Source: JALHVH01 sp964585685
GTDB taxonomy: Bacteria > Acidobacteriota > Aminicenantia > Aminicenantales > Saccharicenantaceae
Length of the DNA: 64,000 nt
NCBI GenBank assembly: GCA_964585685.1
Contig: CAZPEP010000015.1
Location: forward strand, 32,761-96,760
Direction: 5' to 3'
In this document: in pieces, positions 8,133 to 16,135 of the stretch
Position numbering within the stretch: the first letter of the stretch is position 1
Layout: each line of letters starts with the position of its first letter
Made by a program: the position numbers and the translations under genes
The notes under the pieces: generated by a model
What the model saw: the letters and a program-made list of their open reading frames with translations, nothing else
The model's database searches: none
What the model was told of the DNA's origin: nothing

Positions 8133-8465
8133 TCAAACTTGTCTGAGCGCGGCTTCGACCGAATCCACGACGGTGAAGATCGAGCCGAATCCGGAGATCG
8201 CGAAGACCTCTTTGACCACGTCCTTCAAGGACGCGATAACGACCTTGCCTTTCTTGGACGACAGCTTCTTGCCCAGGATAAGCAGACTGCGCAGCCCCGC
8301 GCTGCTGATGTATTCCAGGCCCCCGAAATCGAGGACCAACATGACCGCTCCGGCAGCGATCCACTCCTCGCATTTCCGGTCGAACTCCGGGGCGGAGACG
8401 GCGTCCATCCGTCCCTCGACCTTGATGATGAGGCGCCCGTTTTCCGTTCTTCCTTCGATCTTCAT
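8133..8465 (-). CDS. STAS-domain anti-sigma factor antagonist
   Basis: 110 residues, a single STAS domain of the SpoIIAA/RsbV type. LVLDFGGLEYISSAGLRSLL carries the conserved phospho-acceptor serine (Ser54 or Ser55). The protein would bind and titrate an anti-sigma kinase when unphosphorylated. It precedes, and is probably co-transcribed with, the ATPase/SpoIIE fusion, forming a two-gene partner-switching module. Whether that module acts on the nearby ECF system or on another target cannot be told. Confidence 0.92.
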   Translation of the reverse strand: MKIEGRTENGRLIIKVEGRMDAVSAPEFDRKCEEWIAAGAVMLVLDFGGLEYISSAGLRSLLILGKKLSSKKGKVVIASLKDVVKEVFAISGFGSIFTVVDSVEAALRQV

Positions 8466-8836
8466 GCTTGGCCTCGGTTCTCAATGACATCCGCGGACGA
8501 GTGTCCCGAATGGATTCTATCGTCGGCCGCAGACGCCTGTCAACTCGCGTGCGGGGACGCCCCGGGGGCGTATCTCGCGGCCCCTCGATCCCGGCGCGCC
8601 GAATTCGGGATATTCCGAGTGTTGCCGGAAGGGAATCCGGTTCGGTGCCGGATAGATCGAAGAGGATACAGGCCGCGAGCACCGGAGGCCGGAAAGCTTG
8701 AAAATCCCGCTTTAGAGATGATACATTAAGCTGAGGCAGAGCAACGGCCCTCTTGAAAACGGTTATATGCTCCAGGAACGGGATGACAAATCGGCGCTAT
8801 TTTGAATAGTCAAAGCGAGCAAAGGAGGCCCGACCG
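8466..8836. other. Divergent intergenic region, STAS gene to Nramp-like gene
   Basis: Around 370 bases with no convincing gene. It contains the probable promoter of the rightward transporter at about 8698-8727 and its ribosome-binding site, AAAGGAGG, just before 8837. Confidence 0.5.
8698..8727 (+). promoter_or_regulatory. Possible promoter for the Nramp-like gene
   Basis: TTGAAA (8698-8703) and TACATT (8722-8727) with an 18-bp spacer; GATACA at 8720-8725 is an alternative -10 with a 16-bp spacer. The leader would be about 100 bases. Confidence 0.4.
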
Positions 8837-10264
8837 ATGAAAATCCTGGGTCAAGACGTCGAAACCCTTCCCGAGGTCCCCTCTCCCCCTCCCTTCCGGA
8901 AATTCATGGTCTACATCGGTCCGGCCATGATGACCATCGCCCTGGGCCTCGGCACAAGCGAGCTCATCCTCTACCCACGGCTGACGGCCGAGTTCGGCAC
9001 CGGGTGGGTCGGAATGATGGTCCTCTCGCTCATCTTCCAGACCGTCTGGGCCCAGGAAATGGCCCGCTGGACGGTCATGACAGGCGAGCACGGCGTGAAG
9101 TTCAACTCCCGGATCATCTCCTCGGTGGGCGCGCTCGTTGCCATTACCTTCTTCATGTTCATCGCCTTCGCCATCCCGGCCTGGGCGAGCGTCGCCGCCA
9201 CGGCCCTCCTCGAGCTCGTCAAGTGGCCGGCGGCAAAGGAGATCGGCACGGTCTTCTGGGCCTACGTGTCGTTCCTCCTCGTCTTCGCCGTCGTCTTCCT
9301 ATCCAAGGTCGCCCGGAGCTGGATCGAGCGCATCGCCACCGTGGCCACGCTCCTCGCCTGGGGCCTGCTCATCGTCGCGGCCATCACCACGATCAAGCTG
9401 GGCAGCGTCGCCGACATCGGCAAGCACCTCATCTTCTGGGATATCCCGGAGAAGATGAACTGGTGGATCCTGGGTTCGACGCTGGCCTGGGTCGGCGGCG
9501 GGCCGACACTGCTCTGGTACACGTACTGGATGAAGGACGCCGGCTGGGGCATGGCCCGTAACTTCGGTTCGATCCCGGGCGGCATGGGCAAGACCGTCAA
9601 GATCCGGTCCGAGGGACAGTTCCCGGAATTCACGCCGGAAAACGTGTCCCGCCTCCGGGTCTGGCTCGGCCGGTCGAATCTCGTCCTGTGGGGGGCCTAT
9701 TTCGTCGGGAGCCTTATGACGATCCTGATCGTGGTCGGGCTTTCGGACTCGATCTTAAGGCCCCGGGGCCTCGTCCCGAGCGGCTTCGACGTCATCAAGC
9801 ACCAGGCCCTGTTCTTCAAAGAACCGTTGGGAGCTTTCGGAGCGGTCCTCTTCCTGGTCATGGCCTGGCTCTTCTTCTTCAACAACCAGATGGCCATCTC
9901 CGAGGCCGTGGTCCGGCAGAACGCCGACGCGACCATGACCTTCCTGCGCAAGTTCGACACCAAGAAGGTCTACTTCGTCTGGTGGGGGATCTACCTGGCT
10001 ATTTCCTTCGTGCTGATCGCGCTCCAATACTTCGGCGGGAAGATCAATCCTTTCAGCTTCGTCACTTACTCGGCCATGCTTTCGCTCGTCAGCCTGGTCG
10101 TCTCGGTCTTCGCCACGATCATCGGCAAAATCGTCCTCTATAAGGGCTTCCCCAAAGAGCTGAGGCCGAGCCTGCTGTCGGTGGTCGTGCTGAGCGCCGG
10201 TTTCATCTTTTATGTCTACATCATCGTCCGGGCCCTGCTGAGTTTTTTCGGGAAGGCTTCCTAA
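8837..10264 (+). CDS. Nramp-related transporter lacking the canonical metal site
   Basis: 475 residues with about eleven hydrophobic helices, the Nramp/APC-fold length. The N-terminal GPAMMTIALGLGTSELILYP occupies the place of TM1. Canonical Nramps have DPGN there to bind Mn2+/Fe2+; here the corresponding stretch reads GLGTSE. The region matching TM6 (GGPTLLWYTYWMKDAGWGMA) also lacks the usual metal-binding Met. Divergent Nramp-like proteins with GSGE-type TM1 motifs occur in several uncultured and planctomycete-type bacteria. Substrate is therefore uncertain; a divalent metal is not assured. A strong Shine-Dalgarno sequence (AAAGGAGG) fixes the start. It stands alone between a regulatory module and a foreign-looking cassette. 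Confidence 0.75.
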   Translation: MKILGQDVETLPEVPSPPPFRKFMVYIGPAMMTIALGLGTSELILYPRLTAEFGTGWVGMMVLSLIFQTVWAQEMARWTVMTGEHGVKFNSRIISSVGALVAITFFMFIAFAIPAWASVAATALLELVKWPAAKEIGTVFWAYVSFLLVFAVVFLSKVARSWIERIATVATLLAWGLLIVAAITTIKLGSVADIGKHLIFWDIPEKMNWWILGSTLAWVGGGPTLLWYTYWMKDAGWGMARNFGSIPGGMGKTVKIRSEGQFPEFTPENVSRLRVWLGRSNLVLWGAYFVGSLMTILIVVGLSDSILRPRGLVPSGFDVIKHQALFFKEPLGAFGAVLFLVMAWLFFFNNQMAISEAVVRQNADATMTFLRKFDTKKVYFVWWGIYLAISFVLIALQYFGGKINPFSFVTYSAMLSLVSLVVSVFATIIGKIVLYKGFPKELRPSLLSVVVLSAGFIFYVYIIVRALLSFFGKAS

Positions 10265-10447
10265 CATAGATAACATGCGTTTTGAACATCACATAACGGA
10301 AGCCTGGGGGAGCATGGGATGGCAGCCCTAGCCAAAAAAGGACCAAACATCCGCGCCCGACATGAAGGCGGGGTGCCGGAGGCTGATAGGACAAGAGGAC
10401 AACCTTTGTTGTGGTAGAATAGGGTTTTCATACTCAATCACTCATGA

Positions 10448-11620
10448 ATGAATGGAATTGATATGATCAACAACACAACCCTCAATTGGCCTGCCGTCAT
10501 TGAATTTGGCCTGGGCAAAATTCAATCTCTCATGGAACACCTTGAGGGATGCCGGCGGGTTTTCTTTCTGATCGATGTGCCTATTAAGAGCAAAATTGAC
10601 CCTGTGCTGGCAGCCCTCAAACAGCGGGGACTGCATATTATGGTGTCCACGGAGGTGGTGCCTGAACCGCCTTTCGCCGCTCTCGCTAAGTTGTTGCCGC
10701 CCGTGAAAGAGTTTGGCCCTGATGCTGTCGTCGGCATTGGTGGTGGATCGGCCATTGATTTGGCCAAATTGGTGGCCGTGTTGTTTAACGGGAAACAACA
10801 AGCTCCCGATGTCGTGGGTATCGGGAAGGTGAACTGTCGCGAGGTAAAACTGATCACGGCCACCACGACGTCAGGGACTGGCAGTGAAGTCACGCCCATC
10901 GCGGTTTTGACGGATGTAGAAAATAAAACCAAAAAGGGTGTCGTCAGCAAATTTCTTGTGCCTGATGTGGCCATTATTGATCCCGAACTCACTTTTTCCG
11001 TACCGGCCCCTATCACGGCAGCCACCGGGGTGGACGCGATGACCCATTGTATAGAAGCATACACCAACCGTTTTTCTCATCCCGTCATCGATAACATTGC
11101 TCTCGAAGGAATACGTCTTATTGCGGCTAATCTAGAGCGCGCCGTAAAGAACGGCATGGATCAAGAGGCGCGCGCTGCTATGGCACTTGGCAGTCTTTAT
11201 GGTGGTTTATGTCTTGGCCCGGTAAATACCGCAGGTGTCCATGCCATGGCTTACCCATTGGGCGGTGAATTTAAGATTCCCCATGGTGTGGCTAACTCGG
11301 TATTGCTGCCTTTTGTGATGCATTTTAATTTGTCCGCCTGCACCCAGAAATATGCCAACATCGCGACAGCGGTCGGCGTCCCACAGGCTGATAATGTGGA
11401 AAACTTGGCGAGCCAGGGTATCATGCGGATTCGCCAGATTTCGCAGCGGGCGGGAATTCCATCGAGCATCAAGGAGTTGGGTATTCCGGAAACGGCTATC
11501 CCAGCAATGGCGGAGGCCGCTCTGAAAGTGACGCGGCTGATGAATAATAATCCCCGGACGATTTCTTTGACGGATGCAGAGAAGATTTATCGCCGGTCAT
11601 TTAGAGGTGAATTTAGCTGA
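10448..11620 (+). CDS. Iron-containing alcohol dehydrogenase
   Basis: 390 residues, group III Fe-ADH. Nucleotide-binding GGGSAIDLAK lies at about residue 97 and ATTTSGTGSEVTP at about 138. Metal ligands come from GVDAMTHCIEAY (Asp and His), TAGVHAMAYPLGG and KIPHGVANSVLLP. It interconverts an aldehyde or ketone and an alcohol with NAD(P)H in the cytoplasm. It is followed after 12 bases by an aldehyde:ferredoxin oxidoreductase, so the pair could link aldehyde oxidation to alcohol formation. Base composition is visibly lower in G+C than the neighbours, with many A/T-ending codons, which suggests transfer. ATG at 10463 is an alternative start; neither has a strong ribosome-binding site. Confidence 0.9.
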   Translation: MNGIDMINNTTLNWPAVIEFGLGKIQSLMEHLEGCRRVFFLIDVPIKSKIDPVLAALKQRGLHIMVSTEVVPEPPFAALAKLLPPVKEFGPDAVVGIGGGSAIDLAKLVAVLFNGKQQAPDVVGIGKVNCREVKLITATTTSGTGSEVTPIAVLTDVENKTKKGVVSKFLVPDVAIIDPELTFSVPAPITAATGVDAMTHCIEAYTNRFSHPVIDNIALEGIRLIAANLERAVKNGMDQEARAAMALGSLYGGLCLGPVNTAGVHAMAYPLGGEFKIPHGVANSVLLPFVMHFNLSACTQKYANIATAVGVPQADNVENLASQGIMRIRQISQRAGIPSSIKELGIPETAIPAMAEAALKVTRLMNNNPRTISLTDAEKIYRRSFRGEFS

Positions 11621-11632
11621 AAAGGGTGGGAC

Positions 11633-13360
11633 ATGAAAGGCTTCTTCAACAAACTCCTGCGTATCAATTTGAGCCAAAGCACTTTTGCCTATGAAGATTT
11701 GCCTGATGAGGTCTTGAAGAAGACGTTGGGGGGGAAGGGGTTGGGGACCCATTTGTTGTTGCAGGAGAATCCTCCGGGTGTCAAAGCCCTCTCACCTGAA
11801 AATGTTTTTATTCTTACCGCCGGCCCCATTACGGGAACCAATATATGGAGCCATTCGCGCTTTGCTGCTTTTGCCAAAAGCCCGGCGACAGACGGGTTCG
11901 GCGAATCATATTGCGGCGGCAGCTTGGCGCCGAAGCTTAAAGGCTGCGGTGTGGATGCCGTGATCATCCAGGGACGCGCGGACAGGCTGACATACCTGAT
12001 GATCGATGAAAATGGCGTTCGTTTTAATGATGCCCAGGCCATTCGGGGAGCAGAAACCTTTGCTGCCGAAGAATACATTCTACAACAAGCTCCGGCAGGC
12101 GCGCGGGCCATGGTCATCGGGCCCGCCGGTGAGAACTTGGTGGCCTGCGCTTGCATCAAGTCCGATCGCTGGCGGAGTCTGGGTCGCGGCGGTTTGGGTG
12201 CCGTTCTTGGTGTCAAAAACATTAAGGGCATGGCTTTTGCGGGGAACAAGACATGCGCGGTAGCCGACGAGCCGTTGATCAAAACAATCGCGCGAAAGAT
12301 GGCTGAGTTGGGTCGGGGTAGTCCCGTGACCGCAAACTATCAGAATTTCGGCACACCTAGCCAAGTTAAAGTAACCAACATCAATAAATGTTTCCCCACT
12401 GAATACTGGAAAAGCGGCGTTTTTGAAAACTGGCAGAATATTTCGGCTGACTATATGCAGGCCAATTTCACTGTTACTTCCAAAGGTTGTCCATTCTGTT
12501 TTCTCCGATGCACTAAACACTCCGTCGTGAAACACGGGCGACATGCCGGCTTGGAGGTCGAAGGCCCGGAATTTGAAACCATTTATGCCATTGGTGGGCT
12601 CAATTGTATTGACAGTCTGGAAGAAATCGCCTGGCTTAATGATTTGTGTGACCGGTTAGGTATAGATACGATGAGCGCAGGCAATCTATCGGCATTTGCT
12701 GTTGAAGCGTATCGTTTGGGCAAGATAGATTTTGCCATCGACTACAATCAGCCTGATCGGGTGGCGGAATTCTATCGACTGCTGGCGCAACGAAAAGGCG
12801 TGGGCGATATTTTTGCCAAAGGGATCAAGACCTGTGCAAAAGAATTGGGATTGGAAGATATCGCGGTTCATGTCAAGGGCTTGGAGCCAGGGGGATTCGA
12901 TCCCCGTGTCCTCAAAGGCATGGGGCTATCCTATGCAACCTCAGCCCGTGGTGCCTGTCATCTGCGCGGCACTTTCTACAAAGCCGAGTTGTCCGGTCAA
13001 ATACCCAAAGAGCAGATCGAGGGCAAAGCAAAACTGCATATAGATTATGAAGATCGGGCCGCGTTGTTTGATTCCTTGATCCTCTGTCGCTTCTTCCGCG
13101 ATTTTTTTCAATGGGAAGATTTGCTTGATTTGGTGGCCGGGTCGACCGGCATGAAACTCACTAAGCCGCAGCTGGAGGATCTAGCAAATAACATTACCAA
13201 TCTGACTCGCCAATATAACCGTCGCGAGGGGCTTGATCGTTCCACGGATACGTTGCCTAAAGCATTCTTCCAGGCTAATCGTGAAGGAGCGAAGCTCACC
13301 GAAGAGGAGCTGGCCACCATGATTTGTGAATATAACCGGATTCGAGAACGACAGATGTGA
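11633..13360 (+). CDS. Aldehyde:ferredoxin oxidoreductase family (tungsten enzyme)
   Basis: 575 residues, slightly shorter than classical AOR (about 600-620). The N-terminal domain shows the family pattern GGKGLGTHLLL, GPITGT, and SRFAAFAKSPATDGFGES. The [4Fe-4S] site is CPFCFLRC at about residue 285 (C-x2-C-x3-C) with the fourth Cys in LILCRFF near 486. Pterin-contact motifs EGPEFETIYAIGGL and the region around GLEPGGFDPR are present. It would oxidise an aldehyde to the acid with ferredoxin and needs a tungsto- or molybdopterin cofactor; no cofactor genes are in the window. It forms a two-gene operon with the Fe-ADH and shares its low-GC, foreign-looking codon use. Confidence 0.88.
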   Translation: MKGFFNKLLRINLSQSTFAYEDLPDEVLKKTLGGKGLGTHLLLQENPPGVKALSPENVFILTAGPITGTNIWSHSRFAAFAKSPATDGFGESYCGGSLAPKLKGCGVDAVIIQGRADRLTYLMIDENGVRFNDAQAIRGAETFAAEEYILQQAPAGARAMVIGPAGENLVACACIKSDRWRSLGRGGLGAVLGVKNIKGMAFAGNKTCAVADEPLIKTIARKMAELGRGSPVTANYQNFGTPSQVKVTNINKCFPTEYWKSGVFENWQNISADYMQANFTVTSKGCPFCFLRCTKHSVVKHGRHAGLEVEGPEFETIYAIGGLNCIDSLEEIAWLNDLCDRLGIDTMSAGNLSAFAVEAYRLGKIDFAIDYNQPDRVAEFYRLLAQRKGVGDIFAKGIKTCAKELGLEDIAVHVKGLEPGGFDPRVLKGMGLSYATSARGACHLRGTFYKAELSGQIPKEQIEGKAKLHIDYEDRAALFDSLILCRFFRDFFQWEDLLDLVAGSTGMKLTKPQLEDLANNITNLTRQYNRREGLDRSTDTLPKAFFQANREGAKLTEEELATMICEYNRIRERQM

Positions 13361-13518
13361 AAATAGTTTTGGTGATGTCACGGTGTATGGTTGTCCATTG
13401 CCAGAACAAGCATATGCGCGGAGCCAGGAAGCTGATCTCATCTAGTTTGACCCGGAGGGAATCAACGAGACCGGCCGGAAGTGCCGGGTGCCTGGAAAAA
13501 CGACGCCTTCGTGACTAG
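13357..13518 (+). pseudogene. Possible truncated third gene of the low-GC cassette
   Basis: A GTG at 13357 overlaps the AOR stop (GTGA), a typical coupled start, and reads KIVLVMSRCMVV. The sequence then drifts into a non-conserved, Arg/Ser-rich frame as the base composition returns to host-like values after about 13440. An alternative frame ends in VYGCPLPEQAYARSQEADLI before a TAG at 13441. The picture is consistent with a third gene cut off at the junction of the transferred segment, but I cannot name it. Confidence 0.25.
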
Positions 13519-13561
13519 CGGCGTCCAGATTTGGGGGTCGCCGGTCAGGACGGACGGTTCC

Positions 13562-15802
13562 TCAGAAATTGAACGTGTAGCTATATTTCACAAGTAGGGT
13601 GCGGCCCATGGAACGAGGCAACGCCGGAACCTCGCTCAAGCGGTCGGTGTTCAATCCGTCATCGTAGACGATATAGAGGTCGATTCCTTCCCGGGGATTG
13701 TACCTGATACGGATGTTCGCCGTGATCCCCTTGGCCTCGCTGCTGTACTGAACGAAGGCGGCGGCCGAAAACCTGGTGCTTAGCATGGCCAGAACGTGCA
13801 GCCTTCCGATATGAGCAACGAACTCCTGATGCCTTCGGGGGAACGTCGCCCGGTCGAATTCATAGAATCCGCCGATCTCCAGGTTGCTCGACACGTCCCA
13901 GAGAGGCGAAATTCCCAAGGAGATCCTTCTCCCGTCATAAAATGAGCCAACGTCCAGAGAGCCTTCGAGATAGGTGGTCTTAGCGGACGGCGTCGTGAAT
14001 GTGAAGTTCAGATTGAAGAAACGGTACCGTCCGGCCGGGATGTCGGCCTCATCGGAGAGGGAAAAGTCTTCGAGGACATTCTCAAAGCAGAATTTGGGGT
14101 TGATCATCGCGTAATAGCCGGATTTCGAAGTGAACTGCCAGCCCGGCCCGATCTCGGAGGACTCCACGGCGCCGTCGGCGTTCCGCAAATAGAGAAAACC
14201 GTTGACGAAAACATTGTGGCGCAGCAGCCAGGATCTCTCTCCTGGAAACCATCCGTAGAGGAGACGGCTTCCGACCCGGCTGTAGTCGTCCCGGAACTCG
14301 AATCCCATGCCGGGTTCATAGTCGACGCCCGCCCGCGAAAAATCCAGGTCATAGCCCAAACCTTCTAGGGTCCGGCGCTTCCAGTTGACGCGGAACTTGG
14401 CCGGGTCCAGCGAAAACGCTTTGTTCTTTTCCCCTGGAGCGAATGTCTCGGCCCAATTCCACGACAGATAATCATCTCCGAAAACCTTGACGATGCCGTC
14501 GAAGCCGTAGGCCGTGTTGAACGTTCCATCCGCGCCGATCCGGCTGGTGGCCATCGCGCCCACCCACGAGTTGGGGTTGAGGACCTGCCGCCGGACGCGC
14601 AGAACCCCGAAATTTTCCGAAGGCAGGCCATCGACGGCCGCCGTTTGCATGTCGAGAAACCCGAGGTCCCAAGGGCCGGCACGGCCGATCATGCGGGCTC
14701 CCCCATAAATGGGGACAAGCGTTTCTTCTTGAATGCCGATGCGCCGGCTGTAAAAGAGGCTGCTCTCATCGCCGAACTTGAAGTCAAAAATGCTCGCCCG
14801 TTCCTGGAAGAAAAGCCTTTTCTCCGGGAAGAACAGCGAGAAGCGTGTCAGGTTGACCTGCTGGTCGTCCGCTTCCACCTGGGCAAAATCAGTGTTCACG
14901 GTGAGGTCCAGGGTCAGATTGTTCGTGAATCCATACTTGACGTCGAGGCCGGCCTCGCGGGCGAACTTGTCTTTGTGCTCATAAGCCGTTTTCGCGTCAT
15001 TGAGCTCGCGGGAACGTCCGTATCCCCCGAGCAAATATGGAGCGATATAAAGCGGCTTGTGGCTGGAGACGCCCTCCAGGACGACCTCCCGGGCCTGCGA
15101 GGGCTTGAAAGATCCCCAGAATCCCCATTTCGGCGGGATGGCGGGAGAGGTGATGGTTTCGGTCTTCCGGGCGATATAGCGCCAGGCGGTAAGTCCCATG
15201 ACGACCCGGCCTCCCGCGGCCTGGAACCGAAGGCTCGAGAGCGGGATCCGCATTTCAACGAACCACCCCTCGATGTTGCGGATCGCTTTCACATCCCAAA
15301 ACGTATTCCAGTTCTTGTTCGCCGGGAACTCCCCTTCGGCGTCATGGAAGATCGACATATCCAGCCTCAGGCCGGCGGGCGTCGTGAAAAAGCCGAGGGC
15401 GTTTTCATGATCGTGGAATGTATCCAGAATGATCCCCATCCAGTCATTGCTGAGTTTCATGTCATCGCGCTTCTTGGATGTGGCCTGGATCTTATCCGGC
15501 TCCCGGTCATAAAGGCGCCCGGCGACATAGATAAAATCATCGTCGCAGGCGACGAGGATCTCCGTGATCTCGGAAGGCTCCGCCCCGGAATTCGGCGTGT
15601 AAACAACGACGGGGAGAGGCTTGATCCCATCCCAGGCCGGCTCGGTGCTCATCCCATCGAGCACGACCTTGCCCTGAACCCTGGGAAGAACGTATGTCGC
15701 GGCGCTTTCCGGCTGATTCCCTACGGATACAGAAATTTCCCGGCCGTGAACGAGCAGAGTCAAGACAACAAGCGCCAGCAGTGCTTCGCAGAGCGTTTTA
15801 AT
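13562..15802 (-). CDS. CBM9-like / DUF5916 outer-membrane-type protein, probable ATT start
   Basis: About 746 residues. The open frame contains no ATG near the 5' end. A TTG at 15763 would begin inside the signal peptide. An ATT at 15802, five bases after AGGAGG, gives a complete one (IKTLCEALLALVVLTLLVHG). Residues about 35-230 form a carbohydrate-binding-module-9-like domain (VQGKVVLDGMSTEPAWDG, LSNDWMGIILDTFHDHENALGF). Residues about 240-746 are DUF5916 (NLTLDLTVNTDFAQVEADDQ, LFFPEKRLFFQE) with many amphipathic strands and a terminal aromatic (YSYTFNF), typical of outer-membrane barrels. Such proteins accompany secreted peptidases in Bacteroidetes/Acidobacteria; biochemical role unknown. 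A promoter lies just upstream. Confidence 0.85.
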   Translation of the reverse strand: MKTLCEALLALVVLTLLVHGREISVSVGNQPESAATYVLPRVQGKVVLDGMSTEPAWDGIKPLPVVVYTPNSGAEPSEITEILVACDDDFIYVAGRLYDREPDKIQATSKKRDDMKLSNDWMGIILDTFHDHENALGFFTTPAGLRLDMSIFHDAEGEFPANKNWNTFWDVKAIRNIEGWFVEMRIPLSSLRFQAAGGRVVMGLTAWRYIARKTETITSPAIPPKWGFWGSFKPSQAREVVLEGVSSHKPLYIAPYLLGGYGRSRELNDAKTAYEHKDKFAREAGLDVKYGFTNNLTLDLTVNTDFAQVEADDQQVNLTRFSLFFPEKRLFFQERASIFDFKFGDESSLFYSRRIGIQEETLVPIYGGARMIGRAGPWDLGFLDMQTAAVDGLPSENFGVLRVRRQVLNPNSWVGAMATSRIGADGTFNTAYGFDGIVKVFGDDYLSWNWAETFAPGEKNKAFSLDPAKFRVNWKRRTLEGLGYDLDFSRAGVDYEPGMGFEFRDDYSRVGSRLLYGWFPGERSWLLRHNVFVNGFLYLRNADGAVESSEIGPGWQFTSKSGYYAMINPKFCFENVLEDFSLSDEADIPAGRYRFFNLNFTFTTPSAKTTYLEGSLDVGSFYDGRRISLGISPLWDVSSNLEIGGFYEFDRATFPRRHQEFVAHIGRLHVLAMLSTRFSAAAFVQYSSEAKGITANIRIRYNPREGIDLYIVYDDGLNTDRLSEVPALPRSMGRTLLVKYSYTFNF

Positions 15803-15831
15803 CCCCTCCTCCTCTTTCCGTGACCCATTTC

Positions 15832-15859
15832 AATATAGGGGGTGCTTCCGAATTGTCAA
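15832..15859 (-). promoter_or_regulatory. Promoter for the DUF5916 gene
   Basis: Minus strand: TTGACA (15859-15854), 16-bp spacer, TATATT (15837-15832). The predicted start near 15825 yields a leader of about 23 bases containing AGGAGG, supporting translation initiation close to 15802. Confidence 0.55.
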
Positions 15860-16135
15860 GTTTCCCCGATCGCCGGGACTCATGGTCGTCATGATCGCTT
15901 ACCCCCCTTCTCCTCCAGGCTGCTTTTTTGGGCGGGGACTAGGAGAAGGGCCCAACAAGAACAAAGATGCCCTTGCAAGACTTTGAATAATTGTCTTAAC
16001 CCCTCTGCCCCCCTCTGTGGTTAGGGGGGGGCTGAAGGTAGGCAGTTTTGGCAGCGGTATGGCGGGCCGCCGAAACTCGAACTCGCGACCTCCGACGGGA
16101 CAGGGCGAAGAACAGCGCCCTGGCCTTTGTCTGCT
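15860..16135. other. Intergenic region with palindromic repeat and tRNA-derived fragment
   Basis: No gene seen. It holds a C-run/G-run palindrome at about 15999-16032 (CCCCTCTG ... TTAGGGGGGGG) followed by a degraded tRNA-Asp 3' fragment, listed separately. Confidence 0.5.
16060..16104 (-). repeat. Degraded tRNA-Asp 3' fragment (old attachment-site copy)
   Basis: 45 bases align with the 3' half of the intact tRNA-Asp at 29132-29208, with about five substitutions and one deletion; the core CTCGAACTCGCGACCTCCG is exact. No 5' half is present. The 40 bases to its left resemble those left of the perfect copy at 23011 (TTAGGGGGG ... AAGGTAGGC ... GTTTT). It is probably a remnant of an earlier integration at the same tRNA. 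Confidence 0.65.
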
